From: Gammaproteobacteria bacterium
Lineage (GTDB): Bacteria; Pseudomonadota; Gammaproteobacteria; Enterobacterales; Permianibacteraceae
Direction: 5' to 3'
NCBI GenBank assembly: GCA_016182845.1
Contig: JACPFT010000011.1
Span: 1-64,000, forward strand
DNA length: 64,000 bases
Below the pieces are notes generated by a model. The model ran no database searches, had not been told where the DNA came from, and saw nothing but the letters and a program-made list of their open reading frames with translations. Shown here in pieces: positions 1 through 7,346 of the stretch; the stretch's first letter is position 1, and every line of letters starts with the position of its first letter. The position numbers and the translations under genes are program-made.

Positions 1-120
1 AAGCGGGAAATCTGGTGCGAAATCTACGTCTCGACCGCAGCGATCAAGGGCGGGTACGGCATCCAGGCTCCCTTTACTCAAGAGCGACTTGAGCAAATTC
101 AGAATACAAGGGCGGGTTAG
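1..120 (+). CDS. C-terminal end of an unidentified protein (truncated by window edge)
   Basis: A reading frame open from base 1 runs 39 codons to a TAG at 118-120. The first 34 residues look like ordinary protein (for example KREIWCEIYVS and GIQAPFTQERLEQI). The last few codons (NTRAG, stop) fall inside the left arm of a dispersed palindromic repeat, so the repeat seems to supply the stop codon. The family is not recognised. It could be a chance open frame, since only 120 bases are visible. Confidence 0.45.
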   Translation, partial: KREIWCEIYVSTAAIKGGYGIQAPFTQERLEQIQNTRAG

Positions 121-190
121 CGCAGCGTAACCCGCCATTCAGTAACGAGACGCAAACGAAGATGGCGGGTTACGCTGCGCTAACCCGCCC
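110..190. repeat. Dispersed palindromic repeat, family A (two arms)
   Basis: Two inverted copies of a GC-rich palindromic unit, 110-136 and 164-190, are separated by 27 bases. Each arm is itself nearly self-complementary (GGGCGGGTTAGCG followed by CGTAACCCGCC). A single copy of the same unit occurs at 38304-38337. This is a REP-like intergenic element that may form a cruciform or RNA hairpin and could end transcription of the gene cut by the left edge. Confidence 0.85.
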
Positions 191-254
191 TACGATGGCC
201 GCGAAGGCTACTGAGGCAAGCACGGCGATTTGCGCTTGACAGGAACGCCAATTT

Positions 255-274
255 TACTTACTACTAAGTAAGTA
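255..274. promoter_or_regulatory. Probable TetR operator 1 (upstream of the tetR gene)
   Basis: The palindrome TACTTACT-N4-AGTAAGTA lies 15 bases before the ATG of the TetR gene. The half-site pattern is repeated at 894-910, just before the next gene. A near-perfect palindrome ahead of both the regulator gene and its neighbour is the usual arrangement for autoregulation. Binding is inferred. Confidence 0.75.
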
Positions 275-288
275 TTTTGGAGAAGCCC

Positions 289-873
289 ATGCGTCCTGCC
301 CGCCGCGATACCCGTGCCGAGATCCTGAGCCTGGCCGAGCAGCTGTTCCATGCCCGCGGCTACCACGGCTTCAGCTACCAGGACATCGCCCAGGCCCTGG
401 GCGTGAAGAATGCCGCCATTCACTACCACTTCGCCAGCAAGGAAGACCTAGGCCTGGCCCTGATCGGCCGGCTGCGCGAGCTGGTGCGCAAGAACCTGGA
501 GCTCTTTCGGGGCAATCCGATCGATCCCGTGGCCGCCATCCAGGCCTATTTCGGTTATTACCGCAACCACTGCGCGGCTACCCACAGCATCTGCGCCGTG
601 GGCATGCTGGCCGCCGAGCTGTCCACCGTGCCCGACGCCATGCGCCTCCAGGCCCGGGCGCTGGCGGACGAGATGCGCGAGCTCCTTGCCGCCATCCTGG
701 AGGCCGGCCGCGCGCGGGGCGTGATGCAGTTCGCCGGCGAGCCGGCGGCGCGGGCCCTGAGCCTGATGTGCACCATGGGCGGCGCCGCCCAGGTCACCCG
801 CCTCAAGGACAGCCCCGAGGTCCTGGAAACCGTGATCGCCCAGGTGAGCCGCGAGCTGGGGCTGGCGGCCTGA
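289..873 (+). CDS. TetR/AcrR family transcriptional regulator
   Basis: A 194-residue one-component repressor. Residues 1-50 form the three-helix TetR DNA-binding domain: a typical first helix (ARRDTRAEILSLAEQLF), then GYHGFSYQDIAQALGV, then the recognition helix and HYHFASKEDL. The rest is the ligand-binding/dimerisation domain, resembling the C-terminal domain of YxaF/LmrA-like regulators; the ligand is unknown. The ATG at 289 is preferred over an in-frame TTG at 277 because GGAG sits six bases upstream of it. The palindrome at 255-274 and its copy at 894-910 imply that it represses itself and the downstream membrane-protein gene. Confidence 0.9.
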   Translation: MRPARRDTRAEILSLAEQLFHARGYHGFSYQDIAQALGVKNAAIHYHFASKEDLGLALIGRLRELVRKNLELFRGNPIDPVAAIQAYFGYYRNHCAATHSICAVGMLAAELSTVPDAMRLQARALADEMRELLAAILEAGRARGVMQFAGEPAARALSLMCTMGGAAQVTRLKDSPEVLETVIAQVSRELGLAA

Positions 874-893
874 GTTTTTTTATGCCGACAACT

Positions 894-910
894 TACTTAC
901 TGATAAGTAA
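894..910. promoter_or_regulatory. Probable TetR operator 2 (upstream of the membrane-protein gene)
   Basis: TACTTACT-N4-AGTAA repeats the operator half-sites seen at 255-274 with the same four-base spacer, and lies between the TetR stop codon and the ribosome-binding site of the next gene. The right half is less complete (AGTAATTG in place of AGTAAGTA). This makes the gene at 923 the best candidate target of the regulator. Confidence 0.7.
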
Positions 911-922
911 TTGGAGAATGCC

Positions 923-1387
923 ATGCTGAGCTCCGCACCCACCCCGCTGAACAAGCCCGCCGCCCTGGTTCTGCCCCGCAAGCCGGAGCTAAGGCTGGGC
1001 ACGCCGCCGCTGTTGCGTTCCGCCCTGCCCTGGCTGCTGGCCGGTCTGGCCACGGCCGCCGTGCTCGGCTTGCTGTTCGACTGGGGCGGCGCGCCGGTGC
1101 GTGCCCAGGCGGCCCTCCTGGCCGTGGGCGCCTTTTCCTATCTCGCCGCCGGGCTTCAGGCCGGCAGTTTTAGCCTGAGCCTGGCGGGAGGCCTGAGCCT
1201 GGCGGGTTTCGCCAGCCTGGCCTGGCTGGGGCTGGACGAGGGGCCGGTGCTCCTGGCCCTGGGTTTCTGGCTGCAGGCCGCCTGGAGCATCAGCCTGGGC
1301 TGGGCCCTACGCTGGCTCAAGGCCCCGGGCCTGCCGGCGGCCTGGATCGGCCTGCAGCTGGGCATGGCCGTGGTCAGCGTGCTCTAA
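923..1387 (+). CDS. Small integral membrane protein of unknown function
   Basis: A 154-residue protein that I cannot assign to a family. After a short N-terminal stretch containing PRKPELRLG, it is almost entirely hydrophobic, with about four predicted membrane segments rich in Leu, Ala and Gly (roughly residues 35-55, 60-75, 80-100 and 105-150). GGAG six bases before the ATG at 923 fixes the start; an in-frame TTG at 911 is less likely. It sits directly behind the TetR gene with its own copy of the operator, so it is probably induced by the TetR ligand. It is too short to be a classical efflux pump. DoxX-like or small export roles are possible but not shown. Confidence 0.7.
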   Translation: MLSSAPTPLNKPAALVLPRKPELRLGTPPLLRSALPWLLAGLATAAVLGLLFDWGGAPVRAQAALLAVGAFSYLAAGLQAGSFSLSLAGGLSLAGFASLAWLGLDEGPVLLALGFWLQAAWSISLGWALRWLKAPGLPAAWIGLQLGMAVVSVL

Positions 1388-1401
1388 GCCCAGAAACGAC
1401 A

Positions 1402-1422
1402 AAGCCGGCACTGGGCCGGCTT
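1402..1422. terminator. Probable bidirectional terminator
   Basis: The hairpin AAGCCGGC-actgg-GCCGGCTT lies between the converging membrane-protein gene and the FKBP-type isomerase gene. Neither side has a long T run, so efficiency is uncertain. Confidence 0.6.
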
Positions 1423-1443
1423 CGTTGCGTATCGAGCTTAGGC

Positions 1444-1926
1444 TCAGTGGTGGTGACCGCCGGCGCCGTGCACATGGCCATGGGCCAGTTCTTCGACGGA
1501 GGCATCGCGCACCTCGACGATGCTCACATCGAAGGTCAGGTCCACGCCGGCCAGCGGGTGGTTGGCGTCCAGGGTGATTTCCTCGCCGTCGACGTCGACG
1601 ACGGTCAGGATCTGGGCGCCGTGAGGGCCGTGGGCATGCAGTTGCATACCGATCTCGATCTCGCCGTCCATCTGGATCTGAGTGCGCTGGATCACTTCCA
1701 GGGCCTGCTCGTCGCGCTCGCCATAGGCTTCGGCGGCGGGCACGGTGACCTTCAGGCTGTCGCCGGCGCCCTTGCCTTCCAGGGCCTTTTCCAGACCCGG
1801 GATGATATTGCCGGCGCCGTGCAGATAGGCGAGCGGTTCGCCGCCCTTGGAGGAATCGAGGACATTGCCCTCGGCGTCGGTCAGGGTGTAGTCGAACAGG
1901 GCGACGGTGCGGGCGGCGATTTTCAC
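1444..1926 (-). CDS. FKBP-type peptidyl-prolyl cis-trans isomerase, SlyD-like
   Basis: A 160-residue cytoplasmic prolyl isomerase and chaperone. The N-terminal FKBP part (FDYTLTDAEGNVLDSS, GNIIPGLEKALEGK) is interrupted by the insert-in-flap segment (about residues 70-125), followed by the SlyD hallmark NHPLAG. The C-terminus is short and His-rich (HGHVHGAGGHHH), so it may bind Ni or other metals, although it lacks the long Cys/His tail of E. coli SlyD. I chose the GTG at 1926 because SlyD proteins start at this point (V/M-K-I-A) and GAGG lies eight bases upstream; an ATG eight codons further upstream is also possible. It is the first of two SlyD/FkpB-type genes in the window. Confidence 0.88.
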   Translation of the reverse strand: MKIAARTVALFDYTLTDAEGNVLDSSKGGEPLAYLHGAGNIIPGLEKALEGKGAGDSLKVTVPAAEAYGERDEQALEVIQRTQIQMDGEIEIGMQLHAHGPHGAQILTVVDVDGEEITLDANHPLAGVDLTFDVSIVEVRDASVEELAHGHVHGAGGHHH

Positions 1927-2319
1927 AAAGAAGTCCTCGGTGGGCATCATAAAAGGCCGGCAGTTTACGCCCGGCGCCGCCCCGGCGCCAGCCGATGCGA
2001 AAAAATGTGGCTATTTCTTGTGCAAACGGTTAAGATGCGCGCCTGTTGCAGGGCAGCATGCCCGCAACCGGAACGACCTACCCAAACCTCCCTCCTGATC
2101 CACGCGGCACGGTCAGCCTGATGACCGGCGCGCAGGTACCTGGCTTTGGCGGCGTTTTTAATCGCGTGTCATCGCTACGGTACGATCCCGTCCAGTACGG
2201 TTTAGACACTCATTTGTGAAAATCCGGAGCCTATTGTTGGCTGCGCCGGCACGTCGCCGTGTTGCATCCGTATTTGGCAGGCTCCCCCATTGTCCCTATA
2301 GAGGGACGAGGACCTTCCT
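1927..2319. other. 393-base non-coding region upstream of rhlE
   Basis: No convincing gene is present. The region separates the divergent isomerase and rhlE genes and must hold both promoters and a long rhlE leader. I found no -35/-10 pair good enough to report. Long structured leaders are common in DEAD-box helicase genes that respond to cold or autoregulate, but that is only an inference here. Confidence 0.5.
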
Positions 2320-4281
2320 TTGTCGTTTGAAAGCTTGAATCTCGACACCCGTCTGCTTGGCGCCCTGCAGACCCTGGGCTTCACCGCCCCCACCGATATC
2401 CAGCGCGAAGCCATCCCGGCCGCCCTGGAGGGCAAGGACCTGATGGCCTCCGCCCAGACCGGTACCGGCAAGACCGCCGCCTTCGTGCTGCCCGCCCTGC
2501 ACCGCCTGCTCAACGAGCCGGCCGGCCCGGGCCGCGGCCCGCGCGTGCTGATCCTGACCCCGACCCGCGAACTGGCCCAGCAGATCACCGACGCCATCCA
2601 CGATTTCGCCCAGGACACCAAGGTCAAGTCCGGCGCCATCGTCGGCGGCGTGCCTTACTACAGTCAGGAGCGCATGTTGTCCAAGCCCCTGGACATCCTG
2701 ATCGCGACCCCCGGCCGCCTGATGGACCATATGGCCCGCGGCCGCATCGACTTCTCGCGCCTGTCCATGCTCATTCTCGACGAAGCCGACCGCATGCTGG
2801 ACATGGGCTTCGTGGAAGACGTGGAAGCCATCGCCGCCGAGACCCCGGATACCCGCCAGACCCTGCTGTTCTCCGCGACCCTGGAAGGCGAAATCGCCCA
2901 GGTCGCCAAGCGCCTGCTCAAGGATCCGCAGCGTATCCAGATTTCCGGCGTGAAAGAGCGTCACACCTCCATCACCCAGGTCGTGCATGCCGCCGATCAC
3001 CTGGATCACAAGATGGACCTGCTGCGCCACTACCTGGCCGACGAGACCCTGACCCAGACCGTGGTCTTCGTGTCCACCAAGGCCAGCACCGAAGAACTCG
3101 CCGCCGCCCTCAAGGACGACGGCCATGCCGCCATGCCCCTGCACGGCGACATGAAGCAGGGCATGCGTTCGCGCATCATGGAACGCATGCAGGCCGGCCG
3201 CCTGCGCGTCCTGGTCGCTACCGATGTCGCCGCCCGCGGTCTGGACGTCAAGGGCATGAGCCACGTGGTCAACTTCGACCTGCCCATGGTCGCCGAAGAC
3301 TATGTGCACCGCATCGGCCGCACCGGCCGCGGTGGCGCCACCGGCACCGCCGTGTCCCTGGTGGGCCCGCAGGACTGGATCAAGCTCTCGCGTATCGAGA
3401 AGCTGACCGGCCAGAACTTTGACGAAGCCGTCATCGAAGGCCTGGAGCCGACGCGCGGCCGTCCGCAGAAGCGTGGCTTCGGCGGCAAGGGCGGTTTCGG
3501 CCAGAAGCGCGGCTTCGGCGGCGGCCGTTCCTTCGGCGACAAGGGCGGCTACGGCGATAAGCGCGGCTTCGGCGGCGGTTACAAGGGCGGCGAGAAGAAG
3601 CCCTGGAACGACGGCGGCGAATACCGCGGCTTCAACAAGGATTTCGCACCCCGTCATGATGGCGCTCCGCGCGACGGCGCTGCCCGCGACTTCGCGCCGC
3701 GCGAACATGCCCCCCGCGATTTCAACAATGCCCCGCGCGGCGACCGCCCGGCCTTCGGCGAGCGTCGTCCCTTCGGCGGCGCCCCGCGCGAGTTCGGTAA
3801 TGGCGGTGCTCCGCGTGACTTCGGCAACCGCGAAGGCGGCAACCGGGATTCTGGCAATAGAGAATTCGGTAATCGCGATGGCGCCCCGCGCCGCGATTTC
3901 GCTCCCCGCGACGGCGCTCCCCGTGGCGACCGTCCGGCCTTCGGCGGCGAGCGCCGTCCCTATGCCGGCCGCGATGGCGCCCCGCGCGAATTTGCCAATA
4001 AAGAATTCGGTAACCGCGAAGGCGGCAACCGCGACGGCGCCCCGCGTCGCGAGTTCGCGCCCCGCGATGGCGCCCCGCGCGGCGAACGCCGTGACTTCGG
4101 CAACAAGGACCAGGCACCGCGCAGCTTCGGCGAACGCAACTTCGCTCCCCGCGACGGCGCCCCGCGCGGCGATCGCCCGGCCTTCGGCGGCGAACGCCGT
4201 CCGGCGCCCCAGGGCGAAGTTCGCCGCTTCGACGGCGATGCTCCGGCCAAGAAGCGCAGCATCCGCAAAGACGTCGAATAA
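2320..4281 (+). CDS. rhlE: DEAD-box ATP-dependent RNA helicase RhlE with very long Arg/Gly-rich tail
   Basis: A 653-residue RNA helicase for RNA remodelling in ribosome assembly or decay. The core (about residues 1-375) has the Q motif (GFTAPTDIQ), motif I AQTGTGKT, motif II DEAD (LILDEADRML), motif III SAT, and motif VI HRIGRTGR. From about residue 377 a disordered tail of about 275 residues follows, built from GFGGK/GFGDK units, DGAPR, FGNRE/GNRD units and repeated DRPAFGGERRP blocks, ending in a basic KKRSIRKD. The start is TTG at 2320 with GAGG upstream; the first residues MSFESLNL match the family. The tail is much longer than the roughly 60-80 residues in E. coli RhlE and probably binds RNA non-specifically or promotes condensates. 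Confidence 0.93.
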   Translation: MSFESLNLDTRLLGALQTLGFTAPTDIQREAIPAALEGKDLMASAQTGTGKTAAFVLPALHRLLNEPAGPGRGPRVLILTPTRELAQQITDAIHDFAQDTKVKSGAIVGGVPYYSQERMLSKPLDILIATPGRLMDHMARGRIDFSRLSMLILDEADRMLDMGFVEDVEAIAAETPDTRQTLLFSATLEGEIAQVAKRLLKDPQRIQISGVKERHTSITQVVHAADHLDHKMDLLRHYLADETLTQTVVFVSTKASTEELAAALKDDGHAAMPLHGDMKQGMRSRIMERMQAGRLRVLVATDVAARGLDVKGMSHVVNFDLPMVAEDYVHRIGRTGRGGATGTAVSLVGPQDWIKLSRIEKLTGQNFDEAVIEGLEPTRGRPQKRGFGGKGGFGQKRGFGGGRSFGDKGGYGDKRGFGGGYKGGEKKPWNDGGEYRGFNKDFAPRHDGAPRDGAARDFAPREHAPRDFNNAPRGDRPAFGERRPFGGAPREFGNGGAPRDFGNREGGNRDSGNREFGNRDGAPRRDFAPRDGAPRGDRPAFGGERRPYAGRDGAPREFANKEFGNREGGNRDGAPRREFAPRDGAPRGERRDFGNKDQAPRSFGERNFAPRDGAPRGDRPAFGGERRPAPQGEVRRFDGDAPAKKRSIRKDVE

Positions 4282-4299
4282 GTCAGCGCGCCCGCGATA

Positions 4300-4337
4300 A
4301 AAAGCCCGCCCGGGTGAACCGGGCGGGCTTTTTTTTG
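4300..4337 (+). terminator. Rho-independent terminator of rhlE
   Basis: A strong GC stem (GCCCGCCCGG paired with CCGGGCGGGC around a short loop) is followed by eight T residues. It lies 20 bases after the rhlE stop and before the converging sugar dehydrogenase gene. Confidence 0.92.
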
Positions 4338-4371
4338 GATCCCCGTGGGTCAACTTCCCTGCCCAGTACCC

Positions 4372-5505
4372 TCAGCCCTCCGTCTTGCCGCAGGCTCCCG
4401 GCGCCAGCCGGTAAATACCGTGCCCGGCCTTGCCCTCGAAATTCAAGACATAGAGTTCCCCGTCCTCGCCCTGGGCGAAGCTAGGGATGTGCAGCTCGCT
4501 ATGCAGTAGGAGCCGGCGCTTGCCGCCCTCATCCAGGCGCCAGATCCGGCCCGAACAGAAATCCCCGAACACGTACTGGCCGTCTAGCCAGGGCAGGGCC
4601 TTGCCCCGGTAGACATGGCCACCGGTGATCGAACAGCCTTCGTCGTGGCCGTACTCGGCGACCGGTTCGATCAGGCCGGCGCGGTCGCAGGTCTCGGCGC
4701 CGAAACAATGAGCGCCCTCGCGGCGGTTCCAGCCGTAATTGCCGCCGGCCACCATGCGGTTCACCTCCTCGTAGGCATCCTGGCCCACGTCGGCCAACCA
4801 CAGGGTTCCGGTCTTGGCATCGAAGGAGAAGCGCCAAGGATTGCGCAGACCCGATGCCCAGATCTCGGGCCGGCCTCCGCCCCGGGCATAGGGATTGTCC
4901 TCGGGAATGGCGTAACCGGAGGGGCTGCTCACGTCCAGGCGCAGCAACTTGCCCAGGATCTCATTGGGGTCCTGGGCGCGGTCCTCGGGGTTGCCGCCGC
5001 CATCACCCAGGCCCAGGTAGAGATAGCCGTCGGGTCCGAAGGCCAGATGGCCGCCATTGTGATTGGCATAGGGTTGGCGCACCTGCAGCAGCAGCTTGGT
5101 GGAGGCATATTCCGGGCGCATGCGGGCATCGAGGCGCAGGCGCACCAGCACCGAGGCCAGGGGCTGGCCGGTGGTATAGGACAGGTAGAGCCGCCGGGAG
5201 CCGTCGAAATCCGGCGCTAGGGCCATGCCCAGCAGGCCGGTTTCCGGCGGGCCGGATTCGATGCGATCCCGCCAGTCCAGGACCGTCTGGGTCAGGGCCG
5301 CGCCGGCCGCGTTCTCGAAGCGCAGCACCCGTCCTTCGCGCAGGGCGAGTAGCCAGTGCCCCCCGCCGGGTTCCGGCAGCAGGGCCACCGGCTGGGCCAG
5401 GGCCGGCAGGAGGGGGAAGGCGGGCGCCAGGGCCGCGCAGTCCTCGGCGCCGACCGCCGCCCCGCTGGCCAGGCTTAAGGCCAGGCCAGCAAAAAGTCCA
5501 TGCAT
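4372..5505 (-). CDS. PQQ-dependent aldose/sorbosone-type sugar dehydrogenase, exported
   Basis: A 377-residue periplasmic protein of the glucose/sorbosone dehydrogenase (GSDH, YliI/Asd-like) beta-propeller family. It has a signal peptide (about residues 1-19, ending ASGAAVGA), then typical propeller sequence: ETGLLGMALAPDF, NHNGGHLAFGPDGYLYLGLGDGG, ILGKLLRLDV, EIWASGLRNPWRFSFD, LADVGQDAYEEVN and GNYGWNRREG. The motifs GLRNPWR and DVGQ..EE.N are diagnostic of the family, which oxidises sugars using PQQ. Four Cys residues in the C-terminal half (near HCFGAETCD and the later CS/FCSG motifs) may form disulphides. Substrate is not determined. It is transcribed convergently with rhlE. Confidence 0.88.
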   Translation of the reverse strand: MHGLFAGLALSLASGAAVGAEDCAALAPAFPLLPALAQPVALLPEPGGGHWLLALREGRVLRFENAAGAALTQTVLDWRDRIESGPPETGLLGMALAPDFDGSRRLYLSYTTGQPLASVLVRLRLDARMRPEYASTKLLLQVRQPYANHNGGHLAFGPDGYLYLGLGDGGGNPEDRAQDPNEILGKLLRLDVSSPSGYAIPEDNPYARGGGRPEIWASGLRNPWRFSFDAKTGTLWLADVGQDAYEEVNRMVAGGNYGWNRREGAHCFGAETCDRAGLIEPVAEYGHDEGCSITGGHVYRGKALPWLDGQYVFGDFCSGRIWRLDEGGKRRLLLHSELHIPSFAQGEDGELYVLNFEGKAGHGIYRLAPGACGKTEG

Positions 5506-5606
5506 CCGGTTTTCTCGTGGGTTTGTGCTTATCCATGAGCTTAGGCGCGGATCCGGCTCGGCGCTCTCCGATATACTCTTGGGAACAGAATCACCTGGCG
5601 GATGCC

Positions 5607-6260
5607 ATGCACGACGGATTGTTTGAACTGGTTTTCGACGGCCGGCTCCTGCCGGGCCGCGATGCCGCCGAGGTCAAGGCCAGCCTGGCCGAGCTGTTCA
5701 AGGCCCAGCCGGCGCAAATCGAGGCGCTGTTTTCCGGCGGCGAGAAGGTCATCAAGCGGTCACTCGACTACCCGGGCGCACTGCGCTATGCCAGTGCCCT
5801 GAAGCAGGCCGGCGCCCTGTCGCGCATCCGCCCCATGGACGCACCGGCCCCGGCGCCCGCCGTGGCGGCGGCCGAGGCCGCGCCCGTTCCGGTGGCCGCC
5901 AAGGCGGAAGGCCTGAGCCTGGCGGCACCCGGCGTCGATCTCCTGGAAGGCATGGCCAAGGCCGCGCCGCCCCCGCCGCCGGATACCAGCGCCTTGTCCG
6001 TGGCCGCGCCCGGCGCCGACCTGCTGGAGGGCGTGGTCAAGGCGCCGCCGCCCCCGCCTCCCGATGTCTCCGGCATCAGCCTGGCCGCCGCCGGCACGGA
6101 GCTCCTGGAGGGCGTGGTCAAGGCCCCGCCGCCTCCGCCGCCGGATACCAGCGGCCTGTCCGTGGCCGCGCCGGGCGCCGACTTAAGCGATGGGCAGGAG
6201 AAACTGCCGGTGGCCGTGCCGGATATCAGCCATCTGAGCCTGGATGAAAGCAGGCCCTGA
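5607..6260 (+). CDS. Unknown protein: small N-terminal domain plus 27-residue proline-rich tandem repeats
   Basis: A 217-residue protein. Residues 1-75 ([34 protein letters not shown], then [23 protein letters not shown]) resemble a small alpha/beta module that I recall at the N-termini of many uncharacterised proteobacterial membrane proteins; it has no assigned function. Residues 102-208 are three near-identical copies of a 27-residue unit ([26 protein letters not shown]) and a fourth degenerate copy. There is no signal peptide or membrane segment. The ATG at 5607 is chosen because the domain starts there; a longer upstream open frame is an artefact of the antisense sugar dehydrogenase. Its stop is two bases from the YaiI start, so the two genes are probably co-transcribed. 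Confidence 0.72.
   Translation: MHDGLFELVFDGRLLPGRDAAEVKASLAELFKAQPAQIEALFSGGEKVIKRSLDYPGALRYASALKQAGALSRIRPMDAPAPAPAVAAAEAAPVPVAAKAEGLSLAAPGVDLLEGMAKAAPPPPPDTSALSVAAPGADLLEGVVKAPPPPPPDVSGISLAAAGTELLEGVVKAPPPPPPDTSGLSVAAPGADLSDGQEKLPVAVPDISHLSLDESRP
5910..6236 (+). repeat. 81-bp coding tandem repeat (about four units)
   Basis: In-frame 81-base units begin at 5910, 5991 and 6072, with a shortened diverged unit from 6153. Each encodes a 27-residue segment with a run of five or six prolines. Three units are close to identical, which suggests recent duplication and possible copy-number variation between strains. Confidence 0.85.
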
Positions 6261-6261
6261 G

Positions 6262-6705
6262 ATGCAGATCTGGATCGACGCCGACGCCTGCCCCAAGGTC
6301 ATCAAGGACATCGTGCTGCGCGCCTCGGAGCGCAAGGCCCTGCCCGTGATCCTGGTGGCCAATCACTACCAGCCCAAGCCGCCCTCGCCCCATGCCCGCT
6401 GCGTGCAGGTGACGGCCGGCTTCGACGTAGCCGACGATTACATCGCGCAGAATGCCCAGGCCGGCGATCTGGTGATCACGGCGGATATCCCGCTCGCGGC
6501 CGAATGCGTCGCCAAGGCCGTGCATGCCCTCAATCCGCGCGGCGAGCTGTACACGGCGGAGAACGTGCGCCAGCGCCTGGCCATGCGCGATTTTCTGGAA
6601 ACCATGCGCTCCTCGGGGGTGCAGAGCGGCGGCCCCGCCCCCCTCGATCAGACGGATCGCATGCGCTTCGCCAATGCACTGGACAAGCTGCTGGCCAAGG
6701 CGTGA
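6262..6705 (+). CDS. yaiI: YaiI/YqxD family protein (DUF188, PIN-like)
   Basis: A 147-residue cytoplasmic protein that matches the family length. The diagnostic start [17 protein letters not shown] is followed by [20 protein letters not shown] and the conserved end ([31 protein letters not shown]). The acidic residues DAD near the start, D in GFDVADD and TADIPLA form the presumed metal site of a PIN-like nuclease fold. The molecular function is not established. The ATG at 6262 lies one base after the previous stop codon, so translation is probably coupled. Confidence 0.93.
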   Translation: MQIWIDADACPKVIKDIVLRASERKALPVILVANHYQPKPPSPHARCVQVTAGFDVADDYIAQNAQAGDLVITADIPLAAECVAKAVHALNPRGELYTAENVRQRLAMRDFLETMRSSGVQSGGPAPLDQTDRMRFANALDKLLAKA

Positions 6706-6714
6706 GCGCGCACC

Positions 6715-6732
6715 GTCCGACTTCAGTCAGAC
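6715..6732. repeat. Short palindromic repeat, family E
   Basis: GTCCGACTTCAGTCAGAC is a near-perfect palindrome between converging yaiI and the GNAT gene and contains the GNAT stop codon. Related palindromes lie at 17666-17683 and 17717-17734. A small stem-loop that may act as a terminator or REP element. Confidence 0.65.
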
Positions 6733-7268
6733 ACGGAGAGTAGCTTGTAAAACACCACCGTGGCATGCAGCCCGCCGCCGGCACTCGCCGCATAGCCGGG
6801 GATCTCGCCGGCGCGCCGATAGCCCAGCCGCTCGTACAAGCCCTCCGCCGCGCTGCCGGCCTGGGTGTCCAGGACCAGCAGCGAGCGTTCGTACTCCCGC
6901 GCCAGCGCCTCCACCGCCGCCATCAGGGCGCGGCCCAGACCTCGCCCGCGCTCGCGCCTGAGGACCAGGAGTTTCTGCACCTCGGCGCGGTGCTGGGCAT
7001 TGGCCTTGCCGGCCGGAGCCAGCTGCACGCTGCCCACCAGGACGCCGTTGCGGAAGGCGCCGAGCAGGACCCGCTCGCGGCCCAGGGAGGCCTTGACCTG
7101 GACCCAATAAGCCCGGGCCTCCTCCAGGCTCAGGGGCGACAAGAAACCCACCGACGCCCCAGACTCCACCGCATCCATGAGCAGCCGGCTCAGGGCCGTC
7201 TCGTCGAAGTCCTCGCGCCGGATGACGCGGATGACCACGGCCTCACGTCGCGTATCCACGATCGTCAT
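6723..7268 (-). CDS. GNAT family N-acetyltransferase
   Basis: A 181-residue acetyl-CoA-dependent acetyltransferase. The acetyl-CoA pyrophosphate loop is visible as RRERGRGLGRALM (R-x-x-G-x-G/A pattern), preceded by AEVQKLLVLR (motif A strand) and followed by LDTQAGSAAEGLYERLGYRRAGEIPGYA (motif B), a pattern typical of small-molecule acetyltransferases. The ATG at 7268 is preferred over an upstream in-frame start at 7328 because GGGAG lies six bases before it. The substrate is unknown. The last codons run into a family E palindrome. Confidence 0.88.
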   Translation of the reverse strand: MTIVDTRREAVVIRVIRREDFDETALSRLLMDAVESGASVGFLSPLSLEEARAYWVQVKASLGRERVLLGAFRNGVLVGSVQLAPAGKANAQHRAEVQKLLVLRRERGRGLGRALMAAVEALAREYERSLLVLDTQAGSAAEGLYERLGYRRAGEIPGYAASAGGGLHATVVFYKLLSVSD

Positions 7269-7346
7269 GCTCAACTCCCTACCCTTGCGCCGAAAACCGC
7301 TCGCCTCTGAGGGCCGGACCAGGCGCATATAACCGGCCTGAGCCAG

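Noticed and set aside
110-190. CRISPR-like repeats
   Set aside because: Only two inverted arms with one spacer; the copies are palindromic and dispersed, not a regular direct-repeat array. No cas genes are present.
1980-2060. A sigma-70 promoter for rhlE around TAAGAT at about 2033
   Set aside because: The matching -35 position holds only three of six consensus bases, so I do not report it.
2296-4353. A 685-codon open frame antisense to rhlE
   Set aside because: It mirrors the GC-rich, repetitive rhlE sequence, has Ala/Gly/Val-rich composition with no recognisable domain, and lies opposite an unambiguous helicase. It is a third-position GC artefact.
4854-5606. Long N-terminal extension of the proline-repeat protein
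   Set aside because: This part is Arg/Pro/Gly-rich and is antisense to the sugar dehydrogenase. The recognisable module starts at ATG 5607.
5910-6236. Non-coding satellite
   Set aside because: The 81-bp units stay in frame and encode a constant 27-residue unit, so this is a coding tandem repeat.
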